Shown here in pieces: positions 20,237-30,261 of a stretch of 64,000 bases of DNA; the stretch's first letter is position 1; each line of letters begins with the position of its first letter. The notes beneath the pieces are model-generated. The model was given only the letters and a program-made list of their open reading frames with translations, was not told where the DNA came from and made no database searches. Both the position numbers and the translations under genes were made by a program. This DNA is from Pectinophora gossypiella (lineage: Eukaryota > Arthropoda > Insecta > Lepidoptera > Gelechiidae): assembly GCF_024362695.1 (NCBI RefSeq), contig NC_065414.1:3985501-4049500 (forward strand), written 5' to 3'.

Positions 20237-20617
20237 TGTTCAAGGACATGCCTAATGGATCAACGCGCCGTCAAGGGTCCTGACAGTAGCAATCGCTGAA
20301 TCTGTTAAATGTAAGTTGAACTTTTATCATTATTCGGAGCTAATTACTCGCACTCTGTGAATCAACGCTGTCGCGCCGGCCGCCCGCAGTGGACGTTGTT
20401 CCACTTGCACTGTATGGAGACTACCTAGTCTGCTGGACGAAGCAACCGCGATCTGTATGGCAACAAATATCGCACTGATTCATTGGGAGAATGAGTTCTT
20501 AATCCGAAACGCTGTAAGCATGAAAGTCACGCGACGTTTTGACCACGACATGGGACATAGCGTTTTGATCCGAGGTGCGCGTCGTACCTGTCCTAATGGT
20601 TATGAGTGCTGAGGCAG
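20237..20617 (+). other. Remnant of the BEL internal region, non-coding
   Basis: It lies between the premature stop and the polypurine tract. No pol motif is recognised. It probably represents sequence near the 3' end of the full-length element. Confidence 0.6.
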
Positions 20618-20620
20618 CAC

Positions 20621-20631
20621 TGGGGTGGGAG
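20621..20631 (+). promoter_or_regulatory. Polypurine tract of the BEL element
   Basis: TGGGGTGGGAG lies directly before the 3' LTR TGTTAACG. This is the position of the plus-strand primer. Confidence 0.7.
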
Positions 20632-20912
20632 TGTTAACGACGCACGGACATTTTTATATAGGTTTTATACCTTTTGATAATTGTATACAATCTCCTTAGT
20701 TTTTAAGAACTTATGTTTTATTCTTCTTTTACGGTGAGATTGTCTTTTGTCTTTTTTCTTTGTTTTATCTTCCAATTTTCGCTGTCTCCAAGATCGGTTA
20801 TTTTATTTTTGCTTTTCTTTATGTATTTCCTTTTTCCTTAAATATATTTTTTGTAAAGTGATATTTCTTAGATTTTCTTTTATTTCCGCGCACCCGCTGC
20901 CGAACAGTTACA
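20632..20912 (+). repeat. 3' LTR of the BEL/Pao element
   Basis: 281 bp, no difference seen from 17,393-17,673. The short frame at 20,747-21,052 is an LTR read-through and not a gene. Confidence 0.95.
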
Positions 20913-20917
20913 CAGAG

Positions 20918-21290
20918 TCTATCCCTGAAACGCATTGGTTCGATCCGTATAGTTCCAGCCGAATCTGCACAGTTGTTTCCTTTCAAAAGAAAATATATAT
21001 TCTTACCTCTTTTATAAAATGCAGTTTCAAACTTTTGGAATGCAGAATTTAATGTAAAAGCAATGGCGGTAGGTTAGGCGACTTTTGGCTAGCCGCCAGC
21101 TATTTAAATGTAGATAAGTGATACAGCCTAAAATACGAAGAAAGTGTGTCTATCAGTACGTCTTGATATTAGCTGCAAACAGTAAAATTATGCGTTAAGG
21201 CGATTCTTATAAGACACCGCGAACCAATGCGGCTAGCGGCGATGCGGTCGGCAAGGCCGCAATTACTTGTATCATAGAATAAGGAATAAT
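20918..21290. other. No gene seen
   Basis: No recognised element. Confidence 0.5.
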
Positions 21291-21300
21291 ACTACGAATA

Positions 21301-21595
21301 TATTGAGGAGCTCGGTGGCGCAGCGGTAAACGCACTCGGTCTGCGATAATGAAGTTAAGCAACTTTCGCAACGGCCGGTCATAGGATGGGTGACCACAAA
21401 AAAAAAAGTTTTCATCTCGAACTCCTCCGTGCTTGGGAAGGTACGTTAAGACGTTGGTCCCGGCTGCATTAGCAGTCGTTAATAACCATCAATCCGCACT
21501 GGGCCCGCGTGATGGTTTAAGGCCCGATCTCCCTATCCATCCATAGGGAAGGCCCGTGCCCTAGCAGTGGGGACGTTAATGGGCTGGTGATGATG
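21301..21595 (+). mobile_element. SINE-F, full length, 10-bp target duplication
   Basis: ACTACGAATA is at 21,291-21,300 and 21,596-21,605. A-box-like TGGCGCAGCGGT at 21,316-21,327. 5S box-A-like GAAGTTAAGCAAC at 21,351-21,363. 5S box-C-like AGGATGGGTGACC at 21,383-21,395. The core at about 21,426-21,463 carries two changes. The tail is GGGCTGGTGATGATG. Confidence 0.92.
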
Positions 21596-21605
21596 ACTAC
21601 GAATA

Positions 21606-21800
21606 GAACGGTAACTCTCCGCCCCCCACCAGCGGCTGAGCTAGGTTTACTTCACCCTCTCGGTCTTACTTTAGTCTTGAATCGTATTGGCGTCTGACGT
21701 CCCACACACAGATGCGCGTGTACGCTACCGTGTAGTGTCTGTGTAAAACGAGGTGTTTTGTATGAAGTGTCCAGGGTGTACTTCTATGTATGCGCTTATG
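21606..21800 (+). repeat. Interspersed repeat H, copy 1
   Basis: AACTCTCCGCCCCCCACCAG, TGAGCTAGGTTTACTTCACC, and CACACAGATGCGCGTGTACG. It matches 38,571-39,245 (plus), 36,165-36,405 (minus) and 59,005-59,065 (minus). Confidence 0.75.
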
Positions 21801-21974
21801 AATACGGGGTGTGCTTATTTTCCCTCGATGAGGAAGTGTGTCATCTCTAGCGTCGCTGCAACTTTAGTTTTGGTGAGTTTGAGTTTTTGGTCTGACTACG
21901 GCCATTAGTTATTCCTCTCTAACGAACCTGAAAATTACCACGATTTATTTAATTTAACTTTTTTGACAATATTT

Positions 21975-22062
21975 TGATTTTTTTTTTGACTCTTTTTGTA
22001 ATTATTTCTTTTTTATTTTGGTGCAATAAAGTGTATTTGTATTGTATTGTTTTTGTATTGTA
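21975..22062 (+). mobile_element. LINE 3' end, TATTG tail
   Basis: TTTTGGTGCAATAAAGTGTA then TTTGTATTGTATTG, as at 11,520. Confidence 0.65.
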
Positions 22063-22121
22063 TAATTTTATACCTAAAACTAGCGGCACGTGGAGGTTGT
22101 CTTAACATAATAAAGTACATT

Positions 22122-22400
22122 GAGGGACTTTGCAAACTACGTTCCCCGTAAAAATATACCTCTAGATGGCGCTGTACAGTGTTGCCTTCTTTTAAACTTG
22201 TAATTTTATGGATAACAGAAATAAAGTATCTTTCATCTTTGTTTTTGGTATAAATGATGAGACGAGTCTTGCTATTATACCCACGCACAATATATCTTCA
22301 ATGTTTGATCGAAATAAAGAGAAGCAATGTAGGTAGCAACATAATTCTATCCCATATGTGATCCAAATATCAAGCAAGAATTATTTTTATATATATTATG
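22122..22400 (+). repeat. Interspersed repeat K-TIR, copy 1
   Basis: It contains GAGGGACTTTGCAAACTACG, AGATGGCGCTGTACAG, ATGGATAACAGAAATAA and GTGATCCAAATATCAAG. The reverse complement of 50,643-51,026 follows the same order. Confidence 0.65.
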
Positions 22401-22808
22401 CCTCTGTTATAACATAAATACGTGTGATATATGTTGTACACTGTTGTGTTGTAAGTATCTATTTACTATAAATTCCGGTGCTGCCCAAAATATCGCCAAC
22501 TACCGTATCTATAGGACCTTTGGATACGGAAACATAAAAAGAAATGCTAAAACGCCACAAGTTAGATTAAACAAGTTTCCGACCGAAAATTGTTAGCGGT
22601 TTTATGTGAATTTCTAAGTTGCACTATTTTCGTTTCGGCCGACAACCTAGGAAATAGTTTCAGGATTATTTTGCAGTTTCATTTAAATGTTCCGTCCCAA
22701 GTGTTTCTTACTTCTTAAGTTTTATTGAAAAAGGTGCAAATTTTATTTTTGATATTAATGTGAAATTAGTAGGTATTACGAATTAGCCGCTGTTAGTACT
22801 TATAAATG
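22401..22808. other. No gene seen
   Basis: No recognised element. Confidence 0.5.
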
Positions 22809-23140
22809 CTTCTTCTTCTATCGTGTGGTTTGTGAGGTGAACTATCAACCTCATCAACCCTGATGTCAAGGTTATTATTGAACCGCTAAAGGCCCCAGAC
22901 ATGGTCTTGTAACGACTACTTACTTACATTAGTAAGTAGTAACCACGACCAACGGCTTGACGTGCCTTCCGCAGTACGGATCATCTTACGTTTTGGCAAT
23001 CAGGTGATCAGCCTGTAATGTCCTAACTAAACTAGAGATTACTAAGTGATTTTTGTGATATGTCCCCACCGGAATTCGAACTCGGCACCTCCGGATCGTG
23101 AGCCCAACGCGCAACGCTCAACCACTGGACCACAGAGGCC
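22809..23140 (-). mobile_element. SINE-V, full length
   Basis: The complement runs from the Val-like head (GGTCCAGTGGTTGAGCGTTG, B box TTCGAATTCCGGTGG) through the body and core to CACACGATAGAAGAAGAAG. No clear target duplication was found. Confidence 0.9.
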
Positions 23141-24235
23141 ATTTTCGTTTTCATATAATGCTGATATGCTAGAATTATTTTATTGAAGTAATTATTGCAA
23201 AAATATGTTCTCCAATTGACAAGTATAATTATGCCTAACTTTAGATTATGATCTTTGAATGTAATTTCAGAATAATCTTTTTATTTAAGGTTACTTTCTA
23301 TGTAGATTCGTTCTAGGTTCCTATAAGTATAATAAATGTACAGTATAGCTGAAACTACAGCTAAAAAGCTATCTTATGCATTGAAATAATCAACTTCCAA
23401 CAATTAGAATTTCATCGGTGGCAATCATGAGTTTCAGACATTTTTAGTACAATTCTCTATTGGAAAGTATTCAGCTATTCTACGGCTATCAAAACAACTA
23501 CGCACAACCGTTAGAATACGAGTAACATTTATCCCAAAACAATTGGTACGAGTACACTACAATTCGGATGTAAAATAACAAAAAAAAAACGTACCGGTAT
23601 TTTTTCAATTTCGCTCTGTAAACCAGCGGTCAGTCGCCATTCTCTAGGGAAATCTAGCTACTGTTGATTCAATAGAATTTTTTGCCCTCCATCCTTCGGC
23701 AACTTTACAATAAAAATACCGAGTCAAATATTTATGCGCCGGGAATTACCGTTACCGGATCGCATTTTACCGGTAAACAACCGGTTGTGGATTAATCAAC
23801 GTTTGCATTGTTGCGAACTACACTGTCTGGGGAGAATATTTTTTCATTATCATTACGTGTATTTCGGTGATAATAGTTGATTGTTTCTCTACTTAAATTA
23901 AATGCGGTATTTTTATTCAGCTGTTTATTTCACTGGACAAGTCTTTAAAACCGATGATTTCTACCTTTTCTTGATTGAATTCGATCAACGAAGTTGGTGT
24001 AGTTTTTTTCTCGAAAAACTTACCACTCGGCCAGATAAGTTAATGAAGAACACTCTAAGTCTCATCTGGTATTCTTACTCTGAAAATAATGAATTCTCCC
24101 TAAAGAGTGCCTTCCAAGAATTCTGGATTACTATAATATTGTAACATACATAGTTAAGCAACCAATTGGTTTTCCGACAACCGGACCTCGAATAGTTTCT
24201 TGCTGGCGCAAGCATGGTACCGTATATCGCTTTTT
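23141..24235. other. No assigned gene
   Basis: AT-rich unique-looking DNA. The 80-codon frame at 23,902-24,144 has no motif or good start context. Confidence 0.45.
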
Positions 24236-24303
24236 GGTTTTGTTTTTGACGTGACTTAATTTAGATTTCCCGCAATTGGCATTAACTACTTAGCCGGCCA
24301 AAG
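24236..24303 (-). mobile_element. Family A 3'-end fragment
   Basis: TTTTTGACGTGACTTAATTT and GGCATTAACTACTTAGCCGG. This copy is more diverged. Confidence 0.7.
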
Positions 24304-24445
24304 TCAACTTTTGCGACGTGCTCGGGATAAGTACCTAGCTGGACGCATTTATTTATGTATTCACTTTTAGCTCTGCAGATAAACAACACAATCACACAAG
24401 AAAATAACAGCATATAAGTAGGCCAGCATACAATAGGCTGGCTTA

Positions 24446-24574
24446 TCGTGTCCTGCGTGCCCGAACACCTGCACGCAGGAGGATCTGATGAGCGCTGCAG
24501 ATAGCGCCATAGTTGTTGCCAAGTTTTGGGCCGATGCTATTTAGTTTGCCATCGACACGATAAGAAGAAGAAGA
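24446..24574 (+). pseudogene. LINE family Z C-terminus
   Basis: It encodes SCPACPNTCTQEDLMSAADS-like sequence, then KFWADAI and stop at 24,542-24,544. It ends with the tail CACGATAAGAAGAAGAAG. The copy at 58,325-58,655 is longer and shows the upstream zinc-knuckle-like Cys/His pattern. This one is severely 5'-truncated. Confidence 0.75.
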
Positions 24575-24591
24575 TCGCTAAATAGCAATTT

Positions 24592-24913
24592 TAGTGGTTG
24601 AGCGTTGTACTCACGATCCGGAGGTCCCGGGTTCGAGTCCCGGTGGCGACAAATCACAAAAATCACTTTGTGATCCCTAGTTTGGTTAGGACATTACAGG
24701 CTGATCATCTGATTGTCTAAAAAGTAAGATGATCCGTGCTTCGGAAGGCACGTTAAGCCGTTGGTCCAGCTTATTACTTACTGATGTAAGTACGCAGTCG
24801 TTGCATGCATGAGCCATGTTAGGGGCCTATGGCGGCTCAGTAATAACCCTGACACCAGGGTTGATGGGGTTGGTAATCCACCTCACAATCCACACGATAG
24901 AAGAGAAGAAGCA
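24592..24913 (+). mobile_element. SINE-V, nearly full length
   Basis: It starts inside the head (GGTTGAGCGTTGTACTCACG, B box GGGTTCGAGTCCCGG). The core is at about 24,735-24,768. It ends CCACACGATAGAAGAGAAGAA. It lies directly downstream of the LINE Z tail. Confidence 0.88.
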
Positions 24914-25251
24914 ATTTCTTCCAGATAACTTAAGGGATAAACCTCTCTAGGCGCGTCTTGTAGATGTTGCCATGTATTTAGATTGCCATCATAAATTTTA
25001 CGCCTCCTAAAGATAAGCTCATCCATAAGATGATGCGTTTAGGACTCATTTACGTGGAATTTCACAGCCAATGGATTATAAACACATCATTGGATGTGTT
25101 TACGAGCCGAAAACACGGCAGTGATACTTACCTTGCATCAATCTTTATAGCTTTTACCTACTTGGAAGTTTGAAGACTGGATGTGGCAAGTAGAAAGATT
25201 AGGATAAAGTAAAAATAGTACATTGTTCAACGAGGATAGAAAAATGGAAAA
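24914..25251. other. No gene seen
   Basis: No recognised element. Confidence 0.45.
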
Positions 25252-25492
25252 CTACACTTGATATCAACTCAGAATCATGGTCTGAATCATCCTCCTCAGT
25301 ATTTGGTACGATGTCACTAACACCCATACCTACATGTATGGCTACCGTATGTACTTGTGCGGGGTGTAGGTGACATCGTAACGAATACTGATTATTCTGA
25401 GTTAATATCAAGTGGAATTACGTTTGATATCAACACAGAATTATGATCATTTCCCTCAGTATTCGGTACGTAGATGTCACTAACACCCTGTA
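25252..25492. mobile_element. MITE-D compound palindrome, copy 1
   Basis: Three units in direct, inverted, direct order: CACTTGATATCAACTCAGAA...CACTAACACCC, then its inverted form ending AATATCAAGTGG, then GATATCAACACAGAATTATG...CACTAACACCCTGTA. No coding capacity. Confidence 0.75.
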
Positions 25493-25590
25493 AAGTACGT
25501 TTTAATATAAATCACCTGATTATATCACTTTCATAAAGCCGTTTGGTTTGGGCTTGACGCTAATAATTAATAAAGCACGAAAAATGAATC

Positions 25591-25758
25591 CGATTATCCG
25601 AAAGTAAGATAATCCGTGCTTTGTAAGGAAGTTTAAGTAGTTGGTCCCGGTTACTACTTACTTATGTAAGTAAATACGTAGATAATAAAATATATATTAG
25701 CCATGGGGTTTGGCATCAGGGTTGATGCGGTTGGTAATCAACCCACTAGATAGGAAGA
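25591..25758 (+). mobile_element. Diverged SINE-V fragment
   Basis: AAAGTAAGATAATCCGTGCT, TTGGTCCCGGTTACTACTTA, then GGGTTGATGCGGTTGGTAAT. Confidence 0.7.
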
Positions 25759-25821
25759 AGACTGGCTTCTATTACAATTAATATCTAATCAAATTACAAT
25801 AAAAAAGAAAGAAAGAATAAT

Positions 25822-25883
25822 ATAAAAATAACGAAGAAGAACAAAAAAAGTCTTCTTTTTTTGTTCTTCTTCGTTATTTTTAT
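25822..25883. repeat. 29-bp perfect hairpin, 4-nt loop
   Basis: The arms are 25,822-25,850 and 25,855-25,883, with loop TCTT. They are purine/pyrimidine-biased (ACGAAGAAGAAC). Confidence 0.9.
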
Positions 25884-26230
25884 GTTTTTTTCTTAAAAAA
25901 CATGGTGAATATAGAAATAATGTACGTGTTAAGCAGTTGTAGGGTTGTCATCTAGATTCTTTGTATCTATGGTGGTCATATTTTTAGATCCCTAACGTGT
26001 TTTAAGATGCGCTCAACGCCTCTGATTACTCTTCACTCCATTTCATAAGCACGGCTTTGATAAATCCTCTTTAAAATTAATTAAAGATTCACGCAAGGCA
26101 GTAGATTACATACATAGATTAAATATTCTTCACCAAGGAGTACGGTCTATAATGAAAGGGAGCTTATGTCGCCTAGTAATAAAGATTAATTTGTAAGTAA
26201 ATAAAAAACGTAATGTCTTGGCCAGTACGT
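25884..26230. other. No gene seen
   Basis: No recognised element. Confidence 0.45.
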
Positions 26231-26559
26231 ACATATGGTCTGAATCATCCCCCTCAGTATTCGTTACGGTGTCACTAACATCTATACCTACTTGTACGAC
26301 TACCTGTATTTACTTGTACGCACTTGTCCGGGATCTAAGTGACATCTTAACGAATACTGAGAGGGATGATTCAGCTCATTATTCTGAGTTAATATCAAGT
26401 GGAATTTTCCATCGCAAAAGTATAACAAAAAATAAATAAATAAAATTTGAATTTTGCGACGGTAATTCCATATGATATTAACTCAGAATCATGGTCTGAA
26501 TCGGAATATTGAGACCGTGATTCTGAGTATTCGTTATGATGTCACTAACACCCTGTATA
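26231..26559. mobile_element. MITE-D compound palindrome, copy 2
   Basis: The same direct-inverted-direct arrangement as copy 1. It includes TTTTCCATCGCAAAAGTATA at the inverted junction and a CACTAACACCCTGTATAA end. A 73-codon frame across it is spurious. Confidence 0.75.
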
Positions 26560-26831
26560 AATATAATTGAATTGATATATCGATAAAAGCTCAGCTATTC
26601 AATATACATATTATAGTTTAATCAGGCGATGTACTACATAAAATGTAAAAGGTATATTATAAAATCCGAAGCTGAACCGAGTAGTAAGGTTTAATAACGT
26701 GGGACTTAATCTCACAGGGTTCAATATACTAGTAGTGAGAGGTGGTAGCTGTTACTTCAGTAAACTGTTATTGTATACTAGCCTATTTTACCACTTATTT
26801 TATAAAATTGTGTCATAACCCTGTGGGATAT

Positions 26832-26905
26832 ATTACAAAATACGCTTTGTGATTCCTAGTTCAGTTAAGATTTTGCAGATTGATTACCTACCCGATTGTG
26901 CTATT
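26832..26905 (+). mobile_element. SINE-V body fragment
   Basis: CTTTGTGATTCCTAGTTCAG and a degenerate GATTGATTACC. Confidence 0.5.
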
Positions 26906-27280
26906 TACTTAAGTAAGGCAGGCTAAAATTTAATTCGTCTGACATTTAATTTAATTATAATGTTTTTTTTTTACATTGGATTGGTCATATCATACAACGA
27001 AACATTTTTTGCATGCGACTCTAAGCGAAATATGTGAAACTATATTTTTTTATTACTTTTACTACCATCTCTCTCTCTCTCTTGGGTTGGTCCCTCACAT
27101 CTGAGGATCGTGGTCAGCATGAGGGTTGCGAGGACCCTTCATTTGCTACCGTATATGTACCTTATATTTTGCAACAAACGAAATTGAATTTGAATTATTA
27201 TTTACTTAAAATTCAATTGCATAGAAAAACATGCTTCTCTAAGAGGACGGTAAGTTATAACTACTACTGCTTTTTCAGAA
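26906..27280. other. No gene seen; short (CT)n
   Basis: A (CT)n tract at about 27,069-27,082 precedes TTGGGTTGGTCCCTCACATC, possibly a diverged LINE end. No coding signal. Confidence 0.4.
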
Positions 27281-27469
27281 CAACCTCCATGTTGTGGTTT
27301 GACTCACGATTTGGAGGTCCGGGTTCGAATCCTGACGGGGGCAATGTCGAAGACTGCCGTTTGTTTGGCTCGAACATTGCAGACTGAACCAACTAATTGT
27401 ACTAAAAAGTAAGACGATTATGTGCTCCGGATGACACGTTAAGCTGTTGGTCGCGGCAATCTACTTTTA
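27281..27469 (+). mobile_element. Diverged tRNA-headed SINE (V/W-like)
   Basis: Head TTTGACTCACGATTTGGAGG with B box GGGTTCGAATCCTG. The remnant of the core is GTGCTCCGGATGACACGTTA. Confidence 0.7.
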
Positions 27470-27577
27470 AACTTCTATTTTGTTGTGCTGGAAAGGGTCT
27501 ATGATGCGAAACTCATATCTAACTTACAAACTTGTACACCATCATAGTATGCAAATAAAGAATATTCCCTAAATAAA

Positions 27578-27838
27578 CAGGGCTAATGCCCTAATATGTT
27601 TACCAACCCATACCGGAGCAGCGTGGTGGAGTATGATCCGTACCCCCTCCGATTGATTGAGAGGAGGTATGTGCCCAACAGTGGGACGTACGGTCACGTG
27701 CATCAATATGCACATACTTTGGTACCATGTCACATGATGTTTTCTTACAAATTGCACTGTAAGTCTCACTAAATGTCAAATATGTTAGTGCGATAGAGTC
27801 CTAAATTGGGTAGATTATATCGCTTATGACTGTACGTA
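27578..27838 (+). mobile_element. SINE-W/LINE tail with unsplit downstream repeat
   Basis: GGAGCAGCGTGGTGGAGTAT, CCCAACAGTGGGACGTACGG, and then the repeat that is interrupted at 2129-2990. It shows the empty site CTTTGGTACCATGTCACA. Confidence 0.75.
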
Positions 27839-28145
27839 GGCTATTTACATTACGTTACTTTACGTATTGCTTTTTCAACATCTTTTCGATTCCCATCCTT
27901 ATTTTGCTAGTACACTCATATACCGTGCCCTGATTTAGTAGCGTGGGTTTACGGAATGAGAATCACCGTATCTACGTTTGCCAAATTGAGCTGACATATT
28001 ATGGGTTTCGCCTATCTTTGGAAATCTTGAATGGAAGACGAGAAATAATCCGAAAACCTAGATATAGGTTTCAACTATGTCGGTCTGATAAAGATGGCTT
28101 GAAATGCAAAGAAAATGTTTTGATTGTCATTGGCTTCCTCAGAAA
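27839..28145. other. Unassigned 76-codon frame
   Basis: An open frame at 27,943-28,173 overlaps a SINE-V fragment at its end. No motif is recognised and it is probably not a gene. Confidence 0.35.
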
Positions 28146-28216
28146 TATTCTTCTTCATATGTGTGGATTATGAGATAGATTACCAATCTCTTCAACCCTA
28201 GTGTCAAGGTTACAAT
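28146..28216 (-). mobile_element. SINE-V 3' fragment
   Basis: TATTCTTCTTCATATGTGTG then CTTCAACCCTAGTGTCAAGG, the complement of the SINE-V 3' part. Confidence 0.6.
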
Positions 28217-28743
28217 TGTATGATAAAATTTACTTTTTTTACCTCGAAGACACAAATATAGGTAAGTAGGTAAATATAGGTATATAGAATTAAATATATT
28301 TAGTTATCTTTTCCCTGACAACCAACATCAAAGATCAATTCCACGAGTCTTTACCGAACTTTATCCACATGAAAAACTCATTTTAACTTATTCAACTTAC
28401 TGAGTCGCGTCAGTGAGTCAATCAGTTCGCGAACTTTCGGCAGCAACAACGTAACGTGCCAAAATTCATAATCTCTTGGGCCCATTCTCGAATTAATCTT
28501 CAAAATTACTCAGTTAAGAGCAAAAAGCGCAATTCTATGCTCCTTTCCGACTATTATATTTGCCAAATAGCGCAAAATTGGCCATTCGCAGTTGAATTTC
28601 TTCCGTTCGTGCAGTTTATAAAGAACGTTATTGCAATACTGTGTTCATTTGCATTTTTGCTTGTGAGAGGAAATGGGGTGTCGTTTTAGAAATTTCGACA
28701 AACATACCTTATAGTTTATAGTGGAGATTTCTGCTTGATAGCT
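28217..28743. other. No assigned gene
   Basis: A 77-codon frame (28,456-28,689) has a hydrophobic C-terminus (FVQFIKNVIAILCSFAFLLV) but no good support as a gene. Confidence 0.4.
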
Positions 28744-28860
28744 TTGAGGAGCTCGGTGGCGCAGCGGTTAACGCGCTCGGTCTGCGATTGTTGAAGTTAA
28801 GCAACTTTCGCAAAGGCCGGTCATAGGATCGGTGACCACAAAAAAGTTTTCATCTCGAGC
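28744..28860 (+). mobile_element. SINE-F head only
   Basis: A-box-like TGGCGCAGCGGTT at 28,757. 5S-like GAAGTTAAGCAAC at 28,793-28,805. Box-C-like AGGATCGGTGACC at 28,825-28,837 with one change. It stops after CATCTCGAGC, before the core. Confidence 0.88.
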
Positions 28861-28877
28861 AAATAAAATAACATAAA

Positions 28878-28995
28878 ATGTATGTGCGGAGAACAGAAAG
28901 CTCGGTGAAGTGTGAATACTTGGTTCATATTGCGATAGATGTACCTCTGACTACCCCATTGGGATATAGTCGTCAGCTTACGTTATCTGCAAAAG
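28878..28995 (+). mobile_element. RTE-like LINE 3' end, family R
   Basis: AGAAAGCTCGGTGAAGTGTG, GATGTACCTCTGACTACCCC, ATTGGGATATAGTCGTCAGC. Confidence 0.8.
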
Positions 28996-29665
28996 TTCGT
29001 AAAGGGGGAATGACATGAAATCACTGAAATTTCTCTACCGAATACGCCTACACACGTACTTAAGTAAAGTTCGTTCCAATTTCCCAAAACTCAACGATCT
29101 CGTATTTCCGTACGTCATCTATAACTCCGCAAAAGATATCGATAGTCTATTAATTAAAACGGAACAGAAATTCTCCTTCTAATTAATGGGAGCCTCTGAA
29201 CTTGTTCAATAGTACTTAAAAGCGTAGATTGTTGGGTTCTTGATAGATTCATAAATTACAATAAGGCCCTTTTCACTTTATCGTTTTATATAAGTACTTC
29301 GTTGAAATATTGTCTTTTGAATGTAGATAGCCCCTGTCTGTAGCTATAAAATCTATGGGCTCTTTTTTACTGTCATTTACCTTTCTAGGGATATATTTAT
29401 GGATGTGAATGTCCACATAGAACATGAAGATTATTTTTCTTCAAAACCAACCAAGACCAAGTGTGACTGACATAAATATTAAAAATCACACAAAATAGAA
29501 GCCGCTATATACCAACTGGGGTAGTCAGAGGTACGATAAGCTGCAAAAGTCCAACCAGTTTCTTACAAAGTAATAAATTAACTGGTTGCACTTAAGACCT
29601 CCTAGTTACATGTCGTTTCTGTAATAGACCAAAAACACTTACCAAAACATAAATGTTATAATTAT
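28996..29665. other. No gene seen
   Basis: No recognised element. Confidence 0.45.
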
Positions 29666-29931
29666 GAAGGACCCCGATACCGACCCTGCCGGCGTGGTCG
29701 ACGATTTCCCTCATTCAGCGCTTATCGCTATCGACCCGCTAGGGTCGATTAATTCTTTCAAATATTTTTCCTCTCAGACGACGCCCTGAGCCGAGGTTCG
29801 CGCTCAACTGGACACCCTCAGGCCTGTTGTCTTAAACGTTGTACCGGGTGAGAGCCTTCAGTGCTCCATATTTGTCCGACCAAGTAGTTAATGCCATCTG
29901 CGGCAAATCTACAATAAGTCACGTCAAAAAA
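29666..29931 (+). mobile_element. Family A LINE 3' end, longest copy
   Basis: It starts near GACCCCGATACCGACCCTGCC and includes TCGACCCGCTAGGGTCGATT. It continues through CGACGCCCTGAGCCGAGGTT and ends AAATCTACAATAAGTCACGTC plus A-run. Confidence 0.8.
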
Positions 29932-30087
29932 TAATAATATATAATTATGACAACTAATGGTTCATAATTTCACCACTGTTTTCAAATAATCCGCTGGGCT
30001 CAGTGACTGAACTTTTGCTCTTTGAATGTACGTCGTGGTCCGATATTTATAAATAAGTATGATAAAGAGTAGGTTTAGTATGATCTA

Positions 30088-30240
30088 CTCTGAACCGACG
30101 TGCGTGTATGAAGCGATTGATGAATGTTGAGGAAGCAAGAGAAGTGTGTCAGGATCGAAGCAAATGGAATTCTATAGTCTCTGCTTACCCCGGTGGGAAA
30201 TAGGCGTGAGTTTATGTCTGTATGTATGTAAGTATGATAA
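30088..30240 (+). pseudogene. RTE-like LINE C-terminus, family K
   Basis: It encodes EEAREVCQDRSKWNSIVSAY then PGGK and a stop at 30,201-30,203, followed by GCGTGAGTTTATGTCTGTATG. The rest of the ORF is missing. An inverted partner lies at once downstream. Confidence 0.8.
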
Positions 30241-30261
30241 CTTACTAAAAGTCTTATTATA

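Larger units (their letters stand above)
17393..20912 (+). mobile_element. BEL/Pao LTR retrotransposon, internally deleted, recent
   Basis: A 3,520-bp element with complete ends. The two LTRs are identical by eye, 281 bp each, starting TGTTAACG and ending CAGTTACA. CAGAG is duplicated on both sides (17,388-17,392 and 20,913-20,917), which is the usual 5-bp size for BEL/Pao. A putative primer-binding site TGG starts 3 bp after the 5' LTR. A purine-rich tract (GGGGTGGGAG) abuts the 3' LTR. The internal part (about 2.96 kb) has gag and protease but loses most of reverse transcriptase, RNase H and integrase, so it is non-autonomous. Identical LTRs mean that little time has passed since insertion. 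Confidence 0.95.

Noticed and set aside
20747..21052. 101-codon frame starting in the 3' LTR
   Set aside because: The same start exists in the 5' LTR; it is LTR sequence read into the flank.
28456..28689. 77-codon frame with a hydrophobic tail, possible small membrane protein
   Set aside because: No conserved motif or upstream signal, and the length is expected by chance in this much DNA.
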